Shown here piece by piece: positions 30,186 to 41,519 of a stretch of DNA of 64,000 nucleotides (position 1 is its first letter; every line of letters begins with the position of its first letter). Source of the stretch: Trichinella spiralis. Its lineage: Eukaryota; Nematoda; Enoplea; Trichinellida; Trichinellidae. Location: positions 706,473 to 770,472 of the forward strand of contig CM012953.1 of NCBI GenBank assembly GCA_000181795.3, read 5' to 3'. The notes beneath the pieces are model-generated. The model worked only from the letters and a program-made list of their open reading frames with translations, did no database searches and was not told where the DNA came from. The position numbers were made by a program, and so were the translations under genes.

Positions 30186-33100
30186 TCAGATCAGGATAGG
30201 AATCAATGCGGTCCTATGTTTGGGATATTGGCTGTACTTATGCCTGTACCAATCATGGGTGATTTTGGCAGCTATGATTTGATTTGTGTAAACAAAAATG
30301 AGCACATAACACCAAACATTCCAAGTCATTCGTTGACAAAGCCACACAGACAAGTATATCAGTATTTCGAACAAGAAATGTGGACATGATACAAAGTCGA
30401 ACCATCCTCCGTGTATGATGGCATGTTCATGACTGACGATGTTACCTGAAAAAGTGCCGGTGCACGGTTAGAATGGGAAAGTTGTGAGTGAAGTTTGGAA
30501 GTATAAAAAGAAAAGGTAAAACCTAAATTGTTGCGTCTTGCTGCTGCTAATATCAAAAAGCACTGATGTTGCATGTAACTTGACCAAAGAAACAAGAACA
30601 GACCGAACATTTGAACGCTGGTCATGAATGCATACGACTGCGCGGGAACATATCCTGAAAGGGGGAAAGTATAACCATTATTATAGCGTTGAGTTATTTT
30701 TGTTATTGTTGCTTGAATTTTACGGTCGTTTGGTATGAATTTCGGTGCCTCGACTAGAACAGAAAATGGCATCAAGATGTAATAAATCAACCCGAGAAGG
30801 TAATGCCAGCAGTTCATCTTGCTATCTGAATAGACGCTAATAAAAGCGCTTTCATAGAATCTTCGAATCGCGTGAAACCAAAGCAAAATGCTGCAAAGAA
30901 GTACAGTCTGTTCGTTGAGTCTTGGCGAGATCTCTGCTATCAGAGAAATACACATACTTGAATGTAGTTTTTATTTATTAAAAGAATAAATTAAGAAATT
31001 GAATACCCATATTTAAATTATTTCCACTCCGAACAGGTTTGCGTAATAAAAGCAGCATTTCTTGAAATGATTTCGAAATCAAACCGTTCGCAATGTAACA
31101 GTGAAACACGTTGAACAATGTATAGCTTGTCGTGATCACAGCAACAATGTAGAAATGAGTGAACCATCTTAAATATGAAGAAAGTTAAAAATAATAAAGC
31201 AACTGTAGAATCAGAAAATCAAAATGTTCAACTTTTAACTGCAGAATTTTAATATTTTTTCCACATAACTAACACACTACATCATTCATCGATGAGACAA
31301 CTTGAACGACAATTTAAAAATCCAACTAAAAATTGCTCATAAATGGTTGAAAATGAAAAATAATTCATGTGTCAAAAATGATCACTGGCAGAAAAGTGAA
31401 AAAAATGAATTCTTATATTTACGTGCAGTACACTGGATGAAATTGCAGAACAGAAAATATTTATAACTAAAGAAACAGATTTTTTCAAATTAATAACATT
31501 AGTTATTTTTGTGAAGAAAAATATTTCTGAAAATTCAAAAGATTGTGTTCCGGACAAAACGGCGCCGTCCTCCTCAACGTGACGTCATGTAAGCGTGCCC
31601 AAAAAACGGTTCGGACAGGAATACTGTAGACCAACTACCCTGAAAATCATTATCGCGCCGATCTGACAACCGGGGTCTGGGGTAAAAGGGACCCCATGGT
31701 GCGTAAAACATTAGCTGGTTGTTCGGCAAACAACGGCTTCTTGCACAAACAATCTCAACGGCACGTTATCAGATCTAGGGAAGCAGCGTGGTGATAAAGT
31801 CACTCAGATAAGCCATCGACGTGGTGGGCGCAGTGGTGAACAAGCGGAAAAAACTTCACAAGTAAGGCCTGACAGAAGCTAGATCGGCGCCCAGATAGCG
31901 CGCACGTCACATCCTGCGGACCATGCGGCGACTCTGTCGTTCCATTGGTAGTTCACGCTGGACACCCGTAGGGCCGCTAACCCCCGGGCTCTATATACAG
32001 GGTCAAGGACAGCGCCACGAGTTGTTTAGCAGTTGACGAGTGTGAAATATCGAGTGAAATATTGAGCTGAGAGCAGAGAAGAGCAGACTTGTTTGCAGTT
32101 GAAGAGCTGCGTTGTTGGAATTTGGAGTGACGCAGCGAAGGAAGACGATCTTGTGTGCAGTTCGGTATCGCCCCCTGTTCGGTTTTACGTTTAGTAAACA
32201 TTGCGATTAATCGACGGAGTTTGCTTTAACGCGCTTGTTTGTGAACGCGAGTGATCGCCATTGGCTAGCCATTATAGAATTGGAAGAGAAAACATACAGT
32301 CAACTAATTCTGAACTGACAAGAAAGTTGTCAGTCCACAAAACCTGAGCATCAGTATCGACAGAGCCCTATTTGTCGGTATATTTTCTGGTCCTCTGAGC
32401 CAGATTCATCTCAGGAGAACGATCTGCGGACAGGGAAGTCAAGGATGGCGTCTGCAGCGAGACCAATATCGAAGAAGCTGGCCGCAAACAAGTATCGGCT
32501 GAGCCGACTTTTGGAGGAGTTGGACGAACTGTGCATAGATCCCGTTGACGTCAATGAGATCGAGGAGCAGATTGCCATGACTGAACCACTATACGTCGAG
32601 ACCGAAGCTCTCCAGACCGAGTGGGAGAAGACCCTGAAGGATGAAGAGATGCGGAGCGCATCCGAGGACTGGTCGAAGTGTCAAAAGCGCTTCCGACAGC
32701 TGAAAGCTCGAGCGCACGTCCTGGTTCAACAGGCGCAAAGGGAACGACTGACCGATAGCGACAGCAGCAACCCCGGCAGAGTTGCCGTGCAGGCAGAAAA
32801 TTGGAACCTGCCGGAACTGGTGCCTCCGCAGTTTTCCGGGGAAGTGATGGAATTCCCCAACTTCTGGGCTCAATTTGAAGCGATCATTCACTCGAGAAGC
32901 GACCTGGACGCCGCCACGAAGTTCGTCTATTTACTGTCGTACGTTGAAGGGAAGGCGCGGAGCGCCATTGATGGAATTCCCATCACTGCGGCAAATTACA
33001 CGCACGCGGTGGAGATTCTTAAGTCTCGATTCGACCGGCCTGAGATGTTAGTGCGTGAACACATCAAGGCACTGTGGAAAGCAACACCGTGCAGCAAGAT

Positions 33101-34374
33101 GACGAAGCAGGGCATCCATTCCTTGGTGGATGAGATCAGAAACCATCTGATATGTCTCACGGCGTTGGGCAAGGATCCTTACGCCGGCAGCTTCCCTGTG
33201 AGCGAAGCCTTGATGCCCATACTCAAGGAGAAGTTCCCTCCTGAGTTGCAGAGGGCATGGAATCTTAACGTGGATTCAAAGTCAGAAACCTACGACAACT
33301 TGAGAAAATTCCTGGATTTCGCTCAACGGGTGGCAGACACACTCGCTGAAGAAAGACTCCGAGAACCCGAGTTAAGGAGGCAAGACAGGACAACCCGTCC
33401 GAAGCGAAGCAGCAGAAGACGCACTACGTCGTCTGCGGCCGCGCTCCCACCCACTACTCGCTGTCCCTTTTGCCAAGGTGGGCATGAGGCGGCTGCCTGT
33501 GAAGAGTTCCTCACGGCAGACCTCTCCACAAGAATGACAATGGTACGTAAAAAGGGCGTCTGTTTCAATTGCTTGCAGAGCGGCCACCGGGCACAGACTT
33601 GTCGCAATAGACGACGATGTGCAGTGGTTGGGTGTGGACGGGCCCATCACGAGCTCTTGCATTGAAGGAAGCCGACCGAGCAGCTCGGTTACATGAACCA
33701 GGCAACTTGCACGGCTGCATATCCGCCAATGGAGGCACGCAAGGGGTACGCCTTCAAGCTCTGCGTGCGCGCGCATACGTTGTCAACTACCGTTTGCATC
33801 TGTAAAATCTATTTTTTTTATTTATCATTGTATAATGCACAATAAAGCGCTTGTTTGTGAACGCGAGTGATCTTCATTGGGTAGCCATTATGGCATTTGT
33901 CGGCCCGGAAGAAGAACACACAGTCCACTTCTCAACTGACAAGAGATTTGTCAGCCCACAGAACCTGAGTATCAGTATCGACACAGGCCGATTTGTCAGT
34001 ACAGATTGCAATAAATTATTCCATCACAAAGTAGCAAAAATGGTTCAGTTACAATACATGAAATTAGATAAGTGACAACTTCGTTGTAATCAAAATATAT
34101 TTCAAAATACTTTTGTTTAAATAAGAAAAGTTATATTGGAAATTATGAAAATTGGGCAGAAACAATTTCTGATTTATTACCTTTTTGGAACTTGAATTAA
34201 TTCCCACTTACTGTGGCAGCCAACAGACAATGACTTTCCGTATTTGAAACAATTGTTCAACAGTGTGCTGAATTTTGGGAATTTTATGATAATCAGGCCT
34301 GGAAAAAGAACAATTGCCGTGCAAACGAGCCAGAATGCTTCAATCCAACTAATTAACATTGAATCGTGATGCAA
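30186..34374 (-). CDS. SRD5A3: Polyprenol reductase (SRD5A3, steroid 5-alpha-reductase family)
   Basis: Five exons (34374-34181, 31167-31007, 30936-30724, 30654-30523, 30445-30186) join in phase to 319 residues; human SRD5A3 has 318. The enzyme reduces polyprenol to dolichol in the ER membrane, feeding N-glycosylation. Family landmarks are VPKRWFTHFYIV, the block LLWFHAIRRFYESAFISVYSDS, the membrane segment GLIYYILMPFSVL, the cofactor region IVSHEHAIIHGGWFDFVSCPHFLFEI, and the C-terminus YSQYPKHRTALIPILI. A second ATG (MLISWIEAF) lies six codons in and could be the real start. Intron 1 is about 3.0 kb, against under 100 bases for the others, because an LTR element sits in it in antisense. Confidence 0.92.
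31541..31545 (+). repeat. 5' target-site duplication (GATTG)
   Basis: GATTG directly precedes the TG terminus of the LTR element and is repeated at 34004-34008 directly after its CA terminus. Five-base duplications are usual for BEL/Pao and several other LTR elements. Confidence 0.75.
31546..32382 (+). repeat. 5' LTR of the BEL/Pao-type element
   Basis: Starts TGTTCC and ends near GTCGGTATA. It is clearly GC-richer than the host intron. Near its start GGAC...CGGCGCCG...GTCC can fold. A TATATA box at 31992-31997 could drive transcription into gag. Its last 150 bases match 33845-34003, the remnant 3' LTR. The end point is set by that alignment. Confidence 0.65.
31992..31997 (+). promoter_or_regulatory. 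Candidate TATA box in the 5' LTR
   Basis: TATATA in a GC-rich setting, about 450 bases before the gag ATG, a reasonable place for an LTR promoter. Confidence 0.5.
32445..33665 (+). CDS. Gag polyprotein of a BEL/Pao-type retroelement
   Basis: One open frame of 406 residues from ATG 32445. The N-terminal half is charged and helical with a LSRLLEELDELC start. The central part (LVPPQFSGEVMEFPNFWAQFEAIIH, FVYLLSYVEGKARSAIDGI) matches the DUF1759-type gag region of BEL/Pao elements. The C-terminus has CPFCQGGHEAAAC, then a CFNCLQSGHRAQTC zinc knuckle, and ends at HHELLH, where pol would normally continue. Gag packages element RNA in cytoplasmic particles. No frameshift or stop interrupts it despite the missing pol. 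Confidence 0.9.
   Translation: MASAARPISKKLAANKYRLSRLLEELDELCIDPVDVNEIEEQIAMTEPLYVETEALQTEWEKTLKDEEMRSASEDWSKCQKRFRQLKARAHVLVQQAQRERLTDSDSSNPGRVAVQAENWNLPELVPPQFSGEVMEFPNFWAQFEAIIHSRSDLDAATKFVYLLSYVEGKARSAIDGIPITAANYTHAVEILKSRFDRPEMLVREHIKALWKATPCSKMTKQGIHSLVDEIRNHLICLTALGKDPYAGSFPVSEALMPILKEKFPPELQRAWNLNVDSKSETYDNLRKFLDFAQRVADTLAEERLREPELRRQDRTTRPKRSSRRRTTSSAAALPPTTRCPFCQGGHEAAACEEFLTADLSTRMTMVRKKGVCFNCLQSGHRAQTCRNRRRCAVVGCGRAHHELLH
33841..34003 (+). repeat. Truncated 3' LTR remnant
   Basis: Begins with AATAAAGCGC (a poly(A) signal) and aligns with 32229-32382 of the 5' LTR, both containing GCGCTTGTTTGTGAACGCGA. Only the 3' part of the LTR is left. The sequence ends in GTACA just before the second GATTG. 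Confidence 0.65.
34004..34008 (+). repeat. 3' target-site duplication (GATTG)
   Basis: Matches 31541-31545 and fixes the right boundary of the element. Confidence 0.75.
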
Positions 34375-34770
34375 AGGAAGAAACTAATTCACTGAATTGA
34401 TAATTAATTGCAAAAATAACCATCTAAGAAAGCTTTTTGTAGCGATTTTCAAGAACAATTAATTTTGCTTTTTGGAAATAAAAAATTTTAATGAAAAATA
34501 AATATGATTCTGACAATTCATTTTTTGAACAATTCATATTCTACAGATTATAATAAGATACGGTATATTACAAAAATAAAAATTTAAAATCAAGTTGTAA
34601 AGTGAAATTGCAACCTGACTTTCTAATAATAAATAGTCATTTATGAGTTTATTAATATTTATTTATTATTAAATAAATTTTCTCGGTAATGTTTCTTATA
34701 ATTCGTATGTTGATAAACAGTAAAACCTGCAAGTTTTTTATTTACTGTAGATGGAAAGATTTTTTAGCCA

Positions 34771-35915
34771 ATGAAGTATTTAGATTTAATTATTTTTTTA
34801 TTATTGTTTTTTATGCGTATTACAAATGCAGCTAACAAATTTGAAAAATTTAATTTTTGTGATTTTGAATCATTCAATGAAGATGCTCTACCTGATTCGC
34901 CACTGATTCCGTGCAATTTTTTGTAAGCAACATATCAGTCGTATGTAATTGAATAATATCTGCAGTTTTTGTAGATTTTATTTTAATGACTATTTATGAA
35001 TATGGGCGTAAGGAATATTTAAAATAATGTTTTGCTTAGTTTATGACTTTTAAAATTTTCTTGTTCCACTTGGTTGCTCTTTTGTGATTTTATAACATTT
35101 TCATATACTGTTTTATTTATTTTATAATTATATCTTTTATTTAATTTTTTGAAAATCTGTTTTTCTAAAACACGTCTGATGCAATGATGCTAAAGTACAA
35201 TTATTTTTATTTGTGTTAGTTTTGGCTATAATGAAGAATTGTGTATTCTATATGTTGAAAATATTAGAATTTTTTTTCTTAAATATATGTTTTTGTAATG
35301 TATTTAATAAAGTTTTGTTTTTTATTCAGTTAATTCTAGGTTTGGTGATCTTATTGTTTTTCACATTTTTCTTTATTATCAATTTAGACCGGAAGAATTC
35401 ATCGTCTGCGATCCTCCACTTGATTTGGCTGGAAATGAAACGGCAAAAGAAATTCTCGGTTATGGATGTTTAAAAGTGAGATATTTTATTCAATTAGACA
35501 TTAATGAAATGTTCATATTCATAGTTCGGAGGAGTCAATTCTCAGGACGTAGAGTTAACAGCGTTGAAATGTCAAGCATTACCATGCATTGAATGCCAAG
35601 GTCCCAGAACTTTTCTTCGACAAGGTTTCCCTTGTTTACGGTAATGATTATTCAAATTTTTAACACGAAGAAAGAAAATAGCTCTATGTTTAATATTACA
35701 GCTACAATGGTCACTATTTTTTGAGTGCTTTGCTGTATTCTATTTTTCTGGGCTTTTTTGCAGTCGATCGATTTTATCTCGGCTATGCTGGAATAGGAGT
35801 TGGAAAATTGATGACTTTAGGTGGACTTGGAGTTTGGTGGTTGGTGGATATTGGTCTTCTAATTTCAGGTCTTTATCTTCCAGAAGATGGATCTAGTTGG
35901 ATGCCGTATTACTAA
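34771..35915 (+). CDS. TM2D2: TM2 domain-containing protein 2
   Basis: Four exons (34771-34922, 35388-35475, 35525-35640, 35702-35915) join in phase to 189 residues. ATG 34771 opens a signal peptide. The ectodomain is cysteine-rich ([36 protein letters not shown]). Two membrane helices follow, separated by the VDRFYLG turn typical of TM2 domains, ending DGSSWMPYY. The C-terminal block [19 protein letters not shown] fits TM2D2 (Drosophila amaretto) better than TM2D1 or TM2D3. Drosophila TM2D genes act in Notch signalling and phagocytosis. Divergent from SRD5A3 by about 400 bases, and only 197 bases upstream of TRAP1. Confidence 0.9.
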
Positions 35916-36112
35916 AATGCTATTTAGAAAATGGTCTCTGTAAAATAATTGAAATATCAATACTGCATGTCTGTTGTAATATCTTTTATTATTTGCAGTA
36001 AAGTATTTGATATTGCCAGTAATTTCTTTTTGTTTTCGTATGAGCGTCATATTATATTTTTATCCTGTGATAACCTGTGATTTCAAAATATTAAATGAAT
36101 TTGAAACAGAAG

Positions 36113-38767
36113 ATGTACAAAGTGCTGCGACTGTCGACAAAGCGACTTTTCCACCGAAATTATGATGTATACCAAATTCGCAGATATAGCATTATTGGTA
36201 GCGTAATTATTGCACTTTAAATTTCTTTTATTTTAAATTTCGCGATGAAATAGAAGCTGTGAATGTTTTTGATTTTTAAATGTTGCAGAAAATGAACAAT
36301 TACGAAGAAAATTAAAGAATGGGATATTCAATCAGTCGATGCACAGAATGCAAGTTAAACGTTTGCTTCAAACCACCACATCAGTGTTGGCTGTGGCTGA
36401 ATCTGAATGCAATTCACCGATTGGTATTATTATTTTTGATTTGACTGTTTTGTAAAATTTAATTTTCATTTATTATTGTGTAATGCACAATAATCTAATG
36501 ATCAGCAATCTGCTTGATGACGTTAGACTGTTGTTGTTAACATTTTCAGAAAAGCATGAATTTCGCGCGGAAACTCGAATGTTACTTGACGTGGTGGCAA
36601 ACTCTTTATATTCACACAAAGAAGTAAGCATTTTGTTTGTTTATTATTTCTTGTCCATAATTTGATGATGTTCAGGTATTTGTGCGTGAGTTGATATCGA
36701 ATGCAAGTGATGCGTTGGAAAAATTGCGGGCTTTGCAAGCGACCAATGCCACCGATATCCAAACAGTGGATGAGCTGAAANNNNNNNNNNTCATGATCGC
36801 TGCTTCAGATGTGATCAAAAAGTACAGCAACTTTGTCAGCTTCCCGATAATGATCAACGAAGTGAAGGTGAACAATATGCAAGCTTTGTGGCTTTTGGAT
36901 CCGAAAGATGTAACTGAAACGATGTACAAAGAATTTTATCGATTCATATCCCATTCATCGAATGGCGAACCAATATTTACTTTTCATTTTAGGGTAATTT
37001 TTTTGTTTTTAATAATTTTTTTCTCAACTGAAACCTCTTCTCTGTCTGTTGTGTTACAATTGCAGGTAGATGCCCCGGTGAATTTGAACGCCATCCTGTA
37101 CGTACCCGATGCAGTGCCAGATTTTTTGGACATGACCCACACCGAAGTGGGCGTGCTGTTGTACTGTCGACGAGTGCTTATTCAACAATCGGCTAAGGAT
37201 GTCATTCCCAATTGGCTGAGATTTCTGAAAGGTGTCATCGACAGTGAAGATATTCCGCTGAATCTCAGCCGAGAGCTGTTGCAGAAATCTTCCATACTGA
37301 AGTGGGTTGAAATTGGCAAAATTCCACCAACTAGTAGTGTTTTGTTCACATTTTAGCAAAATCAAATCTGTCACACTGTCGAAAGTGGTCAAATTTTTCC
37401 AAGATCAGATGAAAAAGGATGCAGAAAATTATGAAGCATTTCATTCTTATTACAGCAGCTATTTCAGAGAAGGGATTTTGAAATCTCAATCACAAATTGA
37501 AAAAGTGCATACTAATAATAATTTGTTGTTTTTTAACCTTGTACTTAATAATAATTTTTTTCAGGAGGATATTGCAAAATTGTTGCTTTTTGAATCGTCC
37601 AATCAACGTCCTGGAAAGAAAGTTTCCTTCCAAGATTACTGCAGTAGAATGCAAGAAGATCAACGGGAAATCTATTACCTCTGCATACCGAAGTGAATAC
37701 CGAATTTGATTGTTTTTTAAGTTTTAATCACTCATTTAATTTGTATTTTAGCCGCTCGCTTGCTGAAGCTTCGCCTTATTATGAAGCTGTCAAAGCTGAC
37801 AATTTGGAAATTCTGTTTTGCTACCATCCAGCCGATGAAGTGACTATGCTTTCATTGAGACAGTTCAATCGGTTCAATTTAGTGTCTGTTGAATCTGCCT
37901 TACAAAGGAACAGAGCCGAGAACGAAGTTCTTGAAACGTGTAAATTTAACATATATAAAAATGTGTGTTCGTGATGTTTGCTTTATTTAAATATTTTATA
38001 GCCGATCTATCCAAAGAAGATTTGCAGAACATGTTAGAGTGGATCCAAAAGACTTTAGGGCAAGATAAAGTCAATGAAATCAAGGTTATTTTCATTTATC
38101 AGTAATAATTTTGTTATATTTTTCTTTATTCTTAATCTTTGCCAGACTACGCAAAAGATAACCACTTATCCTTGTATGATAAGTATTCTTGAACTGGGAG
38201 CGGTGAGGAGCTTTTTGAGAGCAAACGTGATGGAGAAAATGACCGATGATCAACGACTTCGTTTATTGAAGCCAACACTAGAAGTGAATCCAAAGTAAAT
38301 TTAATACTATTAAAATTTAAAAAAAAGAAATTATTTTTCTATCTGAAATATCGATTATTTTTTCTTCTATCAAAGCTGCTTGTTTGATTAGATAATTTCC
38401 AATTTGATATGATTAGAAATATTGATTGCAATGGCTATTTGATGAGAATTGAATGATAATTTTTCCGTTGCTTTTAAGCCACCCGGTGATCGTTAAATTG
38501 GCAAAACTGCGTTTCAAGGATGAATCACTGGCAACTGCCATTTTGGAACAGGTGAGAATGTTAAATGAACAATCAGTAGTAATATACCATTATCTCGAAC
38601 GGATATTTTTATTCAACAAAGCTGTTTGTACAATAATGGTTTGCTCGTGTTTATTCCAGATATATGAAAATGCATTGATAGCCGCTGGTCTTGTCGATAA
38701 TGTTCAGTCTGTTGTCGGGAAGGTGAACAAATTGATCAGTGAAGTGACGCAGAAATTGCAAACGTAA
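36113..38767 (+). CDS. TRAP1: Mitochondrial HSP90 chaperone TRAP1 (incomplete assembly)
   Basis: Twelve exons: 36113-36197, 36289-36423, 36550-36623, 36676-36993 (with the gap), 37066-37301, 37357-37504, 37565-37692, 37752-37939, 38002-38084, 38146-38295, 38479-38561 and 38660-38767. Exon 1 encodes a basic, hydroxylated presequence (MYKVLRLSTKRLFHRN) fit for mitochondrial import. Landmarks are FVRELISNASDALEKLR, YSNFVSFPI, LWLLDPKDV, DSEDIPLNLSRELLQ, YYLCIP, SPYYEA and the end IYENALIAAGLVD. TRAP1 is an ATP-dependent chaperone of the matrix. The 10-N run removes roughly 100-150 residues of the ATP-binding domain, including the expected DxGxGM and the glycine-rich lid. This is an assembly loss, not evidence of a degenerate protein. 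Confidence 0.93.
36781..36790. other. Unsized assembly gap in the TRAP1 ATPase domain
   Basis: Ten Ns lie between codons for TVDELK and MIAASDVIKKYSN. In HSP90 proteins these positions are well over 100 residues apart, so several hundred bases are missing. Confidence 0.9.
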
Positions 38768-41519
38768 TTTTGCGCTGTGCATTTCCAACAAACCATCTTC
38801 AGTGTGATCTATTTTGCATAGTATTATTATTATTGAAATTTAGTAAAAAAATTTTCCCCAATCAATCAGTTATGGAAAAAAATTTACTTTTCTGTTTTTA
38901 TTGGAAATAAATTTGTTTTCCGAAATTGATAATTTCTCAATACTCTTACTTGCACATTACAAAACTTAATTGACTACAGTAATGACAGTTAGGGTGATAG
39001 TTATGGTTTGTGTATTGGTACATACTGTACGTGATTGAAATATAATTGTCGAAATAGGTTGACTAGTTAGTTGCAGCGTAGAAGAAAATCAAAATGGAAA
39101 TTGATTTATCATTCATTCTATTCATAATAATTAAATTATAAACATTATTTTAAAAAAAAACATAAAATATAGAAATAAAAAAGGAAATTTGCTTTTCCAT
39201 TCGATGCGGAAATTTCAGTGAGTAAATGGATGAAAAGTTCCGGTTTAATGGTATATTTATTTATTTTTATCGATTTCGACTTGTCTAGTTATTGCTTCGA
39301 ATGACAAGCGAATCGCAGTGCGCAGCAGCTCGATGTTCTTCAGTAGATGGATTTTGCTTGTCAAATGAATTACATTGATTTTCACTGACCGCCAGCCCAA
39401 GGCAGCAGCATTTTCCCTTTGGTCAATAAGAAACCGATTTTGCTTTGCAATCTTCGTCAGCACACAATTGAGCAAACGGCAGTTTTGAAAAATTCGATAA
39501 ACCGACTGCTTGGTGAATTTAAAGCAAATAAAAATAAAATTAGCAGCAGCAAACTGACTTTTCACAAGTGGAAAAAAATAAAATAAAATTTTCGTTTGTC
39601 TGCAAAGGAAAACAATAATTCCATTTATCCATATTTTTATATTGATGAATAATTTTTTTTTCTCTCCATATCAATGCAGCACCGGTAAAGCTGTTTGATG
39701 TGCACGAAAGCGCACAATCGGCGATAATTATTTGAAAAAAAATATTAAAAATTAGTCGCGTGATGCAGCTGTACGTAAACAAATTAATTGCGGAAAATTT
39801 TCCACAGTCAGTTGTTGATTGTGTGACACAAATTCGGTCCAGTTTTGCATGTTATTGTCCAAAGAAGCATCAAATTCATAAAAGCACATTCGGTGAATCC
39901 GTTTCCTGCAGTTCACCAACCAAGCCACCAGGCTCGTTCAATGCAAATTTCATTATAGCACATTTTCAACCAGTTCACATATATCCGGTGGGAGAAAAAC
40001 ATATTCAAAAATTGATAATCACAACAACTGCACGTGGATGATCAGCATCTGGCACAATTTCGCCGGTGAAACTGGTACAGCTAAGAGCAAATTGTTGTCA
40101 TCCATCATATGTATACTTTTCGCAAAAATACTCGAACAAGCAAACAAACAAACAAATAAATAAATTGAAAAAAATTAAAACGCCAACAACGTGCGCGTTT
40201 TGGCTCTCAAAGTAGAAATTATTAACAAAAGCGCATGGCAACAGAATTTCAGCAAAACTTGCCAATTGAAAAAATTTTTCCCGTTCCCTCCTCCTCTTCT
40301 GTGAACAAATCTGCCAGTCCGGTTCAAAGTTAGAAAATACGAGAATGTGGGCGGCAGAATTTGAAAAATGAAGCACAAACCCCTCCCCCCTCTTCTTACC
40401 GTACTCAATCAAATCAACAATACCATACTATTTTCAGACTACACTACCAAAGCTTGTTGTTGTAATTGAAATGCAATAGCAAGTATTAATTATCTATCAA
40501 TTTGGTGCAAATGACAATTTTTATCGTTCAAAAACAACATGATCATTCGAATCTGGTGAAATGTTTCTCAAAAATATGATAATGAAGGGAATTTGTTGTA
40601 ATGTTGAAATTTGTGAAAACATCAAAATAAAAAGGAAACGCGATCGATTGCGACGCGTTAGCAAAAGGTGAATGAATTGATAATCCAACACGGTGGAAAA
40701 TGCGAAAAATTTCATCGGTCAACGAACGGAAACAACATCAAATACCAACAATATAAATATATATGTATATGTATGTGCGACCGACAGACCCGCGAACAAA
40801 TTTTTACAGGGCTTATTAATCGAACATCAGCTTGGTTTTTTTAATCAAAAACACAAAAATTTTTTTAATTCAAGTCAAAATCAATTATCATTCAAAAAAG
40901 AAAACAATTTGAATCAACATTCAATATCACAGACTGTCGTCAGTGTTACAAGGACGGCAAAAATACTCACAACACATTTGACAGCTTTTTGGACGATCAC
41001 AACGCACAACAAGCACTGTTGTTTATCGATAAATTTTCAATTTCCTTGTGCAGCTTTAGCGAGTAAAGAAGATGCGTGCATGTTGGGAAAAAAGTTTGAA
41101 TGGAAATGATCATTTTTATGTAGTCTGCCGTATGAAATTATTAAATCGCTCATTGTTAAAACACATTTATGACAAAGAGAAATAAATCACTGCACAAGCA
41201 CCATACAGAAAGAATTTCGTTCGTTTCACAATTCATAAATAATTAAATTTCAAAAGAAACATAAACTAATTTTCGACAGAATTTAAAGTGAGCAAATTAA
41301 AATTAAAATTATGAAAGAAAAAAACACTTCCAAATGATCAATTTGACAAAACTACATAACAATGGAAAATGAAACAAACACAGTTGAAGATTGTAAACAA
41401 AGACGGCTACAACACTATGACTTCATTTTGTCACCAATAAAGCGACATAATTGATCGACGGAAAAGAAGGAATTTTAAACAAACATGATAATTCTAGCAT
41501 TGTAAGCTGGTGAAAAAGC
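38768..41519. other. Intergenic region, no gene supported
   Basis: About 2.75 kb between TRAP1 and the V-ATPase subunit c stop. Open frames of about 100 codons exist on both strands (such as 39257-39565 minus and 39760-40041 plus), but none shows a recognisable domain, a good start or splice continuity. AATAAA at 38905-38910 may end the TRAP1 transcript. Confidence 0.5.

Larger units (their letters stand above)
31546..34003 (+). mobile_element. Gag-only BEL/Pao-type LTR retroelement in SRD5A3 intron 1
   Basis: A 2,458-base insertion bounded by TG...CA and a five-base GATTG duplication. It has a full-size 5' LTR, an intact gag ORF, no pol, and only the last part of a 3' LTR. It lies antisense to SRD5A3. 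The missing protease, reverse transcriptase and integrase make it non-autonomous. The two LTR ends differ at many positions by eye, so it is either old or a recombinant of two subfamilies. Confidence 0.8.

Noticed and set aside
30654-30956. SRD5A3 read as one continuous exon
   Set aside because: The open frame runs through, but the intron at 30723-30655 and the acceptor giving exon start 30936 restore the family sequence, the phase and the expected length of 319 residues.
33617-33805. 62-codon frame after gag as a pol remnant
   Set aside because: It overlaps the gag end in another frame and has no protease or reverse-transcriptase motif.
36113-38767. TRAP1 as a pseudogene lacking its ATPase
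   Set aside because: All other exons are intact and in phase, and the missing part coincides exactly with an N gap.
39257-40041. Small genes on either strand (102 and 93 codons)
   Set aside because: No domain, no signal peptide, no splice partners and AT-driven composition; open frames of this size are expected by chance.
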